Source of the DNA: UMGS621 sp964468815
GTDB taxonomy: Bacteria; Bacillota; Clostridia; Christensenellales; Borkfalkiaceae
Assembly (NCBI GenBank): GCA_964468815.1
Contig: CAYXWN010000034.1
Span: forward strand, 1 to 20,332
Reading direction: 5' to 3'
Length of the DNA stretch: 20,332 bases
Position 1 is the stretch's first letter; the number at the start of each line of letters is the position of its first letter. Of the stretch, positions 15,135 to 20,332 are shown in pieces. The notes under the pieces are model-generated. The model was not told where the DNA came from. It searched no databases and saw nothing but the letters and a program-made list of their open reading frames with translations. The translations under genes were made by a program, and so were the position numbers.

Positions 15135-15644
15135 ATGGATAAAGACGCTATTTCGCGCGCGGTTGAAAGAGCTGTGCGCGAATATCAAGCGAAGGACGGA
15201 ACGGAGCATAAGCACGTTTGTACCTGCAATATTTCCTTGGAAATAGCCGGGGCGCTTGCCGCCGCCGTAGAAAAGCGCGCGGAGGAGATGGGCGTTAAGG
15301 CGGTTGTCTGCGTTGCGGACGCCGGCGGACATCCCGTTTTAGTTCATTCCATGGACGGAGCATATATCGCCAGTTACGACATTGCGGTGAACAAGGCATT
15401 CACCGTCGTCGCTCTGAAAATGAGCACGCAGGCATTGTCGTCCTTGGCACAGCCCGGTCAACCGCTTTACGGGATCCAATTTACCAACGACGGCAAGATC
15501 GTCGTGTTCGGCGGAGGAGAACCCCTCGAACGCAGCGGAAAAGTGATCGGCGGTTTGGGCGTATCGGGCGGAACGGCGGAGCAGGATACCGCGCTTGCGG
15601 CGTTCGGGAAAAATAAATTTAAGGAGATTATCTCGTGGCAGTAA
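15135..15644 (+). CDS. GlcG/HbpS/PduO C-terminal-like protein (DUF336) with N-terminal helix
   Basis: A 169-aa protein of the Haem_degrading (GlcG/HbpS/PduO-C) family. Residues 30-165 match the fold: SLEIAGALAAAVEKRAEEMG, VVCVADAGGHPVLVHSMDGA, KAFTVVALKMST, and the glycine-rich VIGGLGVSGGTAEQDTALA. The same domain forms the C-terminal half of PduO, where it binds haem; no cobalamin adenosyltransferase half is present, consistent with a B12-independent locus. The first 20 residues (DAISRAVERAVREYQAK) form an amphipathic helix that could target it into the shell. It starts four bases after the aldolase stop with no ribosome site, so coupling is likely, and its end overlaps the next gene by 10 bases. 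Role in the compartment is unknown. Confidence 0.83.
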   Translation: MDKDAISRAVERAVREYQAKDGTEHKHVCTCNISLEIAGALAAAVEKRAEEMGVKAVVCVADAGGHPVLVHSMDGAYIASYDIAVNKAFTVVALKMSTQALSSLAQPGQPLYGIQFTNDGKIVVFGGGEPLERSGKVIGGLGVSGGTAEQDTALAAFGKNKFKEIISWQ

Positions 15645-17020
15645 ACGAACAAATGGTTCAAGAGATCGTGAGTCAAGTGATCGCGAAGATGCGGATTCAA
15701 ACCCCGGAGGGAAAGAACGGCATTTTTACGGACATGAACGACGCGATCGCGGCGGCGAAAGAATCGAACGCCGTCGTTCGTAAAATGACCATGGATCAAC
15801 GGGAAAAAATCATTTCCAATATTAGAAAAAAGACGAAAGAGAATGCGGAGATTCTCGCGCGCATGGGCGTTGAAGAAACGGGCATGGGCAACGTCGGTCA
15901 CAAGATTTTGAAGCATCATCTCGTCGCGGAAAAAACACCGGGAACGGAAGACATTACGACGACGGCGTGGTCGGGAGATCGCGGACTTACGTTGATCGAA
16001 ATGGGACCGTTCGGCGTGATCGGCGCGATCACCCCTTGCACCAATCCGAGTGAAACGGTTATTTGTAACGTGATCGGAATGTTGGCAGGCGGCAATACCG
16101 TCGTGTTCAATCCGCACCCTGCGGCGATCCGTACTTCTAATTACGCGGTGAATATGATCAACGAGGCTTCTATGGAAGTTGGCGGACCGAACAATATTTG
16201 TTGTTCGTTGGAAAAGCCGACGATCGAGTCCTCTGCAATCATGATGAAGCATAAAGATATTCCGCTCATCGTAGCGACGGGCGGTCCGGGCGTCGTGACG
16301 GCTGTGCTTTCTTCCGGAAAGCGCGGAATCGGCGCGGGCGCGGGAAATCCCCCTGCTTTGGTAGACGAAACGGCGGATATTCGCAAGGCGGCGGAAGATA
16401 TCGTCAACGGTTGTACGTTCGACAACAATCTTCCCTGTATCGCGGAAAAGGAAGTCGTTGCGGTTTCGAGCATCATGGACGAATTGATGCACTACATGGT
16501 GGAAGAACAGGGCTGCTATCTCGCTTCCAAGGAAGTGCAAGATAAATTGGTGGCAACCGTTTTAACGCCGAAAGGATTGAACAGAAAATGCGTCGGCAGA
16601 AGCGCGAAAGTTCTGCTCTCCATGGTCGGGGTTGACGTGCCGGATAATATCCGTTGCATCATTTTCGAGGGAGAGAAAGAGCATCCGTTGATCGCCGAAG
16701 AATTGATGATGCCGATTTTGGGAATCGTGCGCGCTAAGGATTTTGACGACGCCGTGGAAAAAGCCGTTTGGTTGGAACACGGAAACCGTCACTCCGCGCA
16801 TATTCATTCCAAAAATATCGACAATATCACAAAATACGCAAAAGCGATCGACACGGCGATTCTCGTCAAGAACGCACCGTCTTATGCGGCGTTGGGCTTC
16901 GGCGGCGAAGGGTATTGCACCTTTACCATCGCGTCGAGAACGGGTGAGGGCTTAACCTCTGCAAGCACGTTCACAAAGCGCAGAAGATGCGTCATGTCGG
17001 ACAGTTTGTGTATCAGATAA
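15635..17020 (+). CDS. pduP: CoA-acylating aldehyde dehydrogenase, PduP/EutE type
   Basis: Predicted to oxidise propionaldehyde to propionyl-CoA with NAD inside the shell. GTG 15635 is the start, seven bases after AAGGAGA, inside the end of the previous gene. Of 461 aa, residues 4-20 (NEQMVQEIVSQVIAKMR) are an amphipathic helix and residues 21-30 a linker: a classic N-terminal encapsulation peptide as in PduP. The catalytic Cys268 lies in FDNNLPCIAEKEVV. Other family text includes GPFGVIGAITPCTNPSETV, GNTVVFNPHP and ATGGPGVV, with GIGAGAGNPPALVD just before the catalytic section. Neighbouring alcohol dehydrogenase and PduL fit NAD and CoA recycling. Specificity for propionaldehyde rather than acetaldehyde is inferred from context. 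Confidence 0.94.
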   Translation: MAVNEQMVQEIVSQVIAKMRIQTPEGKNGIFTDMNDAIAAAKESNAVVRKMTMDQREKIISNIRKKTKENAEILARMGVEETGMGNVGHKILKHHLVAEKTPGTEDITTTAWSGDRGLTLIEMGPFGVIGAITPCTNPSETVICNVIGMLAGGNTVVFNPHPAAIRTSNYAVNMINEASMEVGGPNNICCSLEKPTIESSAIMMKHKDIPLIVATGGPGVVTAVLSSGKRGIGAGAGNPPALVDETADIRKAAEDIVNGCTFDNNLPCIAEKEVVAVSSIMDELMHYMVEEQGCYLASKEVQDKLVATVLTPKGLNRKCVGRSAKVLLSMVGVDVPDNIRCIIFEGEKEHPLIAEELMMPILGIVRAKDFDDAVEKAVWLEHGNRHSAHIHSKNIDNITKYAKAIDTAILVKNAPSYAALGFGGEGYCTFTIASRTGEGLTSASTFTKRRRCVMSDSLCIR

Positions 17021-17036
17021 AAGAAGGAGAGTGAAA

Positions 17037-18248
17037 ATGGATATCAATTCCGTAAATATCGAGGAGATCGTAAAACAGGTTCTCGCCGGCATGACGGGTA
17101 CTGTTTCCAACGGAAACGGATCTGTGTCCGCGGCGAACGGGGAAATTCCCAAAACCGCGCACGTCGCGATGTTGGTCGCTCCCGAAAAATTTGAAGTAAA
17201 AGAATACCCGATGCCTGCGGTCGGCGACGACGATATTCTCGTCAAGGTCGAGGGCTGCGGCGTCTGCGGAACGGATGCGCACGAATTTAAGCGCGATCCG
17301 TTCAACTTGATTCCCGTTGCGCTCGGACACGAGGGAACGGGTGAAATCGTGAAAATGGGCAAGAACGTCAAAAAGGACAGTGCCGGAAAGGATCTGAAAG
17401 TAGGCGACAAGGTTGTTACTTGCATGATCTTTAAGGATAACCCCGATATCACGATGTACGACCTCAATAAACAAAACGTCGGCGGCGCGGACGTATACGG
17501 ACTGTTGCCGGACGACGATATTCACTTGAACGGTTGGTTTGCCGATTACCTCTTGATCCGTAAGGGATCGACGGTGTTTAACGTCAGCGATTTGGATCTT
17601 ACGTCCAGAATCTTGATCGAACCGTGTGCGGTTTTGATCCATGCGGTCGAACGAGCAAAGACGACGGGGATTCTCCGTTTCAATACGCCGGTAGCGGTAC
17701 AAGGCTGCGGTCCGATCGGTTTAATCTGCATCGCGGTACTCCGTACTATGGGCGTTGAAACGATTATCGCGATCGACGGCGAGCAGAAGCGTCTTGATTT
17801 TGCGAAAGAGTTGGGTGCAACCGCAACCGTCAATTTCAAGGATTTCAAGGGGATCGACGCATTGACGGAAGGCGTTAAGGCTGCGAACGGCGGAAAACTT
17901 GTCGATTTTGCGTTCCAATGCACGGGGTCTCCCGTCGCACACGCGAATATCTATAAATTTATCCGTAACGGCGGCGGACTGTGCGAACTCGGATTCTTCA
18001 TCAACGGCGGCGACGCTACGATCAATCCTCACTTCGATCTCTGTGCAAAGGAAATTACGTTGGTCGGTTCTTGGGTTTATACGCTCAGAGATTACGTTAC
18101 CACGTTTGCGTTCTTAAAGCGTGCGAAGGGAATCGGACTTCCCATTGATAAGTTAGTGACGCATCGTTTCCCTCTGAACGAAATCAACGAAGCGCTCCGC
18201 ACGAATCTTTCGATGCAGGGCTTGAAAATCGCGATCGTAAATCAATAA
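17037..18248 (+). CDS. Zinc-type alcohol dehydrogenase with encapsulation peptide
   Basis: Medium-chain dehydrogenase, predicted to reduce propionaldehyde to propanol (or lactaldehyde to propanediol) and regenerate NAD inside the shell. ATG 17037 follows AAGGAGA by six bases. The 403-aa protein begins with an amphipathic helix (residues 5-21, SVNIEEIVKQVLAGM) and a Gly/Ser/Asn linker, which fits an encapsulation peptide. Catalytic zinc residues are Cys77 (CGVCGTDAHEF) and His98-Glu99 (GHEGTGE), with Glu195 or Cys197 (IEPCAV) as likely third ligand region. Nucleotide binding is at GCGPIG (223-228), and Asp247 after the second strand favours NAD over NADP. The four-cysteine structural zinc lobe of many family members is missing. 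Most propanediol compartments use iron-type PduQ instead. Confidence 0.9.
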   Translation: MDINSVNIEEIVKQVLAGMTGTVSNGNGSVSAANGEIPKTAHVAMLVAPEKFEVKEYPMPAVGDDDILVKVEGCGVCGTDAHEFKRDPFNLIPVALGHEGTGEIVKMGKNVKKDSAGKDLKVGDKVVTCMIFKDNPDITMYDLNKQNVGGADVYGLLPDDDIHLNGWFADYLLIRKGSTVFNVSDLDLTSRILIEPCAVLIHAVERAKTTGILRFNTPVAVQGCGPIGLICIAVLRTMGVETIIAIDGEQKRLDFAKELGATATVNFKDFKGIDALTEGVKAANGGKLVDFAFQCTGSPVAHANIYKFIRNGGGLCELGFFINGGDATINPHFDLCAKEITLVGSWVYTLRDYVTTFAFLKRAKGIGLPIDKLVTHRFPLNEINEALRTNLSMQGLKIAIVNQ

Positions 18249-18260
18249 TAAGGAACGATT

Positions 18261-18575
18261 ATGGCAAAGGCAGTTGGAATCTTGGAGGTGTACGGGCTTA
18301 CCTGTGCGTTCGTCGCGGCGGACGCGGCGTGCAAGGCGGCGGACGTTACGCTGGAAAATTTTGATAAGAATAAACCGGCGAATGCGGACAAACTCCCCGT
18401 ACCCTTACTGGTTACAATCAAAATGCGCGGGGACGTCGCTGCGGTAGAGAGCGCGATGGAAGCCGCGAAAGCGGCGGCGACCGCTTTGACGGGAATCGTG
18501 GCGAGCCACGTGATCCCGAATCCCGAATCGGATACGCAAAAGATGTTGAATCTGAGCGGTATGGATAAAAATTAA
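18261..18575 (+). CDS. BMC-H shell protein with enlarged pore loop
   Basis: A 104-aa single-domain hexameric shell protein. The fold is clear from GILEVYGLTCAFVAADAACK at the N-terminus, VTIKMRGDVAAVESAMEAA, and SHVIPNPESD near the end. Where PduA-like neighbours have the pore sequence KIGSG, this one has a longer, Lys/Pro-rich segment (residues 34-48, FDKNKPANADKLPVP), about nine residues more. The central pore must therefore differ in size and chemistry. AAGGA lies before ATG 18261, 12 bases after the alcohol dehydrogenase stop. It is the first of four consecutive BMC-H genes. Confidence 0.9.
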   Translation: MAKAVGILEVYGLTCAFVAADAACKAADVTLENFDKNKPANADKLPVPLLVTIKMRGDVAAVESAMEAAKAAATALTGIVASHVIPNPESDTQKMLNLSGMDKN

Positions 18576-18604
18576 AATCAGATAAAAAATCGGAGGATAT
18601 AAAA

Positions 18605-18886
18605 ATGGCATACGAAGCATTGGGCATGGTAGAAACCAGAGGTCTTACGGCTGCGATCGAAGCGGCGGATGCAATGGTGAAAGCGGCGGAGGTTACGTTA
18701 ATCGGAACCGAGAAAATCGGTAGCGGATTGGTAACCGTCATGGTCAGAGGGGACGTCGGTGCGGTTAAGGCTGCTACCGAAGTCGGAAGCAACGCGGCTG
18801 CTAAACTTGGCGAGTTGGTTGCGGTTCACGTAATTCCCAGACCTCATAACGACGTCGAGAAGATTTTGCCCGGGTTCGGAAAATAA
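18605..18886 (+). CDS. pduA: BMC-H shell protein, PduA/EutM type (copy 1)
   Basis: Canonical 93-aa facet hexamer protein with GMVETRGLTAAIEAADAMVK, the pore motif KIGSG (residues 37-41) with the pore-lining Ser40 as in PduA, and VMVRGDVGAVKAA. PduA-type pores are known to favour propanediol entry over aldehyde escape. A strong GGAGG (18592-18596) stands eight bases before the ATG, suggesting it is a major shell component. It is a close paralogue of the gene at 19260, and the shared sequence extends over the ribosome site. Confidence 0.95.
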   Translation: MAYEALGMVETRGLTAAIEAADAMVKAAEVTLIGTEKIGSGLVTVMVRGDVGAVKAATEVGSNAAAKLGELVAVHVIPRPHNDVEKILPGFGK

Positions 18887-18892
18887 TCGGGT

Positions 18893-19231
18893 ATGGGCAG
18901 CGCACTGGGTTTTATTGAGATATCCGGCGTAGTCGCGGCGGTTGACGCATTGGACATCATGTGTAAAACGGCTGACGTACAGCTGGTTACCTGGGAGCGG
19001 AAGCTGGGCGGCAGACTGGTAACTCTGATCGTGAAAGGAAACGTTTCCGCTGTCAGAGAAGCGGTGGAATCCGCCTCTCAGCAGGCGATCAAAAAACCCG
19101 TCTGTAAAGCGGTGATTGCGAATCCGCATCCCGAAATCGAAAAAATCATAGCAAAGAGCGCGGCGCGGCTCACCAAAAAGCAAGCGGCGCAGCAAGGCGC
19201 GGAGGAAAAGAAATCTCCACGCAAAAAATAA
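18893..19231 (+). CDS. BMC-H shell protein with Arg pore and basic tail
   Basis: A 112-aa BMC-H protein (GFIEISGVVAAVDALDIMCK, VTLIVKGNVSAVREAV, ANPHPEIEKII) that is diverged from its neighbours. Its pore sequence is KLGGR (residues 37-41) instead of KIGSG, putting Arg beside the pore. After the BMC fold it has a 20-residue Lys/Arg-rich tail (KKQAAQQGAEEKKSPRKK) with no recognised domain, unlike EutK, whose extension folds as a nucleic-acid-binding-like domain. It starts six bases after the previous stop with no good ribosome site, so it is probably coupled and made in smaller amounts. Confidence 0.88.
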   Translation: MGSALGFIEISGVVAAVDALDIMCKTADVQLVTWERKLGGRLVTLIVKGNVSAVREAVESASQQAIKKPVCKAVIANPHPEIEKIIAKSAARLTKKQAAQQGAEEKKSPRKK

Positions 19232-19259
19232 TTAAGATATCTTTAAGGAGGATATAAAA

Positions 19260-19538
19260 ATGGCATTGGAAGCATTGGGTATGGTTGAAACCAGAGGTTT
19301 GGTTGCTGCGATCGAAGCGGCGGACTCCATGGTCAAAGCGGCAAACGTTACGCTGATCGGAACGGAAAAGATCGGTAGCGGATTGGTAACCGTTATGGTC
19401 AGAGGTGACGTCGGCGCGGTTAAGAGCGCAGTCGAAGCAGGAGCGAACAACGCTTCGAGATTGGGTGAATTGGTTGCTACGCACGTAATCCCCAGACCTC
19501 ACACCGATGTTGAGAAGATCCTTCCTCAGGTAAAATAA
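19260..19538 (+). CDS. BMC-H shell protein, PduA/EutM type (copy 2)
   Basis: A 92-aa canonical BMC-H hexamer protein with pore motif KIGSG and ending KILPQVK. By hand alignment about 85 percent of the first 89 residues match the copy at 18605-18886; differences cluster in residues 56-74 and the last few residues. AAGGAGG lies eight bases before the ATG. The 19 bases from the ribosome site through the first codons are identical to copy 1, so the duplicated unit includes the translation signal. Confidence 0.95.
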   Translation: MALEALGMVETRGLVAAIEAADSMVKAANVTLIGTEKIGSGLVTVMVRGDVGAVKSAVEAGANNASRLGELVATHVIPRPHTDVEKILPQVK

Positions 19539-19563
19539 GGTAAGGGATTCTTAACTTCTTATC

Positions 19564-19610
19564 AAAAACATGACTCCCACGCCTTCGGGCGTGGGGAAGA
19601 TATGTTTTTT
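19564..19610 (+). terminator. Terminator or attenuator between shell genes and pduL
   Basis: An inner perfect 8-bp stem CCCACGCC/GGCGTGGG closed by a TTCG tetraloop (19576-19595) is nested in an outer 8-bp stem AAAAACAT/ATGTTTTT (19564-19571 with 19602-19609) and ends in a T-run. This is a strong intrinsic terminator shape inside the operon. No promoter is obvious before the next gene, so partial termination is the likely role. Confidence 0.75.
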
Positions 19611-19695
19611 CGCAGAAAACGGGTTAATATTAACACCGTATTTTTTCGTATTGCTTTTTAAGCGCAAAATAATAAAAGGATCGGGGATAGACGGC

Positions 19696-20332
19696 ATGGA
19701 TCAGAATGAAATTGCAGTCGTAACCAGAATGATATTGGAATCCATCGAAAAGGGAAAGACTTCTTCGAGAGGCTATATGGTTCCCATCGGGGTTTCCGCG
19801 CGTCACATTCATTTGACGCAGCAAGACGTAGAAACGCTTTTCGGAGCGGGTTATCGTTTAACAAAGAAGAAAGATCTGATGGGCGGTCAGTTTGCGTCTA
19901 ACGAGTTGGTAACCATTGTCGGGTTAAAACTCCGCGCAATCGAGAACGTTCGCATTTTAGGACCGGTGAGAAATGCGTCGCAGGTGGAAATTTCCGCTAC
20001 GGACGCAATAAAACTGGGGATAAAAGCACCCATTCGCGAATCCGGGAATATCGCGGGTTCTGCGCCGATCGCAGTGGTCGGTCCGAAGGGGGCAATCTAT
20101 TTGAAAGAGGGCTGTATCGTCGCCAAGCGTCATATTCATATGTCGCCGGAGGATGCGCGTCAAGCAGGCGTTTCGGACGGGCAGATCGTGTCCGTAAAGG
20201 TGGATAACGAGCGCGGCACGGTGTTTAACAACGTGCAGATCCGCGTTCATCCGTCTTTTACGTTGGAGATGCACATTGATACGGACGAGGCAAATGCCGC
20301 GAAGATCGCGACGGGACAGTTGGCTGATATCG
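19696..20332 (+). CDS. pduL: PduL-type phosphate propanoyltransferase (cut by window edge)
   Basis: Converts propionyl-CoA and phosphate to propionyl phosphate and CoA, recycling CoA within the shell for the aldehyde dehydrogenase. The frame from ATG 19696 is open to the right edge (212 codons), close to full PduL length, so little is missing. Two zinc-site repeats typical of PduL are visible: VSARHIHLTQQD (His37, His39) and AKRHIHMSPEDA (His146, His148), plus His193 in EMHIDTDEANA. The first about 20 residues (NEIAVVTRMILESIEKG) form an amphipathic helix consistent with an N-terminal encapsulation peptide. The ribosome site is weak (GGGGAT), and a strong hairpin lies upstream. Confidence 0.93.
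   Translation, partial: MDQNEIAVVTRMILESIEKGKTSSRGYMVPIGVSARHIHLTQQDVETLFGAGYRLTKKKDLMGGQFASNELVTIVGLKLRAIENVRILGPVRNASQVEISATDAIKLGIKAPIRESGNIAGSAPIAVVGPKGAIYLKEGCIVAKRHIHMSPEDARQAGVSDGQIVSVKVDNERGTVFNNVQIRVHPSFTLEMHIDTDEANAAKIATGQLADI

Noticed and set aside
14027..16540. Long minus-strand frames (327 and 357 codons) opposite the aldolase and aldehyde dehydrogenase genes
   Set aside because: They are antisense to firmly identified genes and read as low-complexity Arg/His-rich text; they result from codon bias on the coding strand.
19611..19695. Separate promoter for pduL
   Set aside because: AT-rich sequence is present, but no -35/-10 pair with acceptable spacing could be found.
1..20332. 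CRISPR array, tRNA, rRNA, transposase or integrase
   Set aside because: No regularly spaced repeats, tRNA folds, rRNA segments or mobile-element proteins were recognised on either strand.

Overview
This 20.3 kb window has the look of an anaerobic Bacillota (clostridial) genome. The genes are densely packed, Shine-Dalgarno sites are strong, and most promoters are near-perfect sigma-A sites (TTGACA-like box, 17-bp spacer, TATAAT). The taxonomic placement is an inference from gene content and signals; no rRNA or marker gene is present.

Layout. Positions 1-1054 (minus strand) hold an AT-rich pair of unrecognised genes, one cut by the window edge. A roughly 0.5 kb AT-rich intergenic region follows, with a dyad-flanked promoter. 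Positions 1594-6408 are a complete branched-chain amino acid-type ABC importer operon: lipoprotein binding protein, two permeases and two ATPases. It ends in two terminators. Positions 6707-9774 hold three unlinked housekeeping genes: a PaaI-like hotdog thioesterase (minus), a NUDIX-MutY fusion glycosylase (plus, apparently leaderless) and a PHP-family phosphoesterase (minus).

Positions 10013-20332 (all plus strand, running off the right edge) are a glycyl-radical-enzyme bacterial microcompartment (BMC) locus. In order it encodes a glycyl radical diol dehydratase, its radical-SAM activase, an EutS/PduU-type shell protein, an EutP/PduV P-loop protein, a class II (fuculose-phosphate type) aldolase with a Cys-rich linker and C-terminal helix, a GlcG/PduO-C-like protein, a CoA-acylating aldehyde dehydrogenase, a zinc alcohol dehydrogenase, four BMC-H shell genes and the PduL phosphotransacylase (cut by the edge). 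Two sigma-A promoters, before the dehydratase and before the aldolase, drive it.

How the genes fit together (inference from families): deoxysugar phosphate (fuculose- or rhamnulose-phosphate) is cleaved by the aldolase to DHAP and lactaldehyde. Lactaldehyde is reduced to 1,2-propanediol, perhaps by the encapsulated alcohol dehydrogenase. The dehydratase makes propionaldehyde inside the shell. The aldehyde is then split between propionyl-CoA (aldehyde dehydrogenase, then PduL to propionyl phosphate) and propanol (alcohol dehydrogenase), which recycles NAD and CoA internally. This matches the fucose/rhamnose glycyl-radical microcompartment class (GRM5-like) known from Lachnoclostridium phytofermentans. 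The vertex protein (BMC-P), any trimeric BMC-T, the kinase, isomerase and regulators are not in the window.
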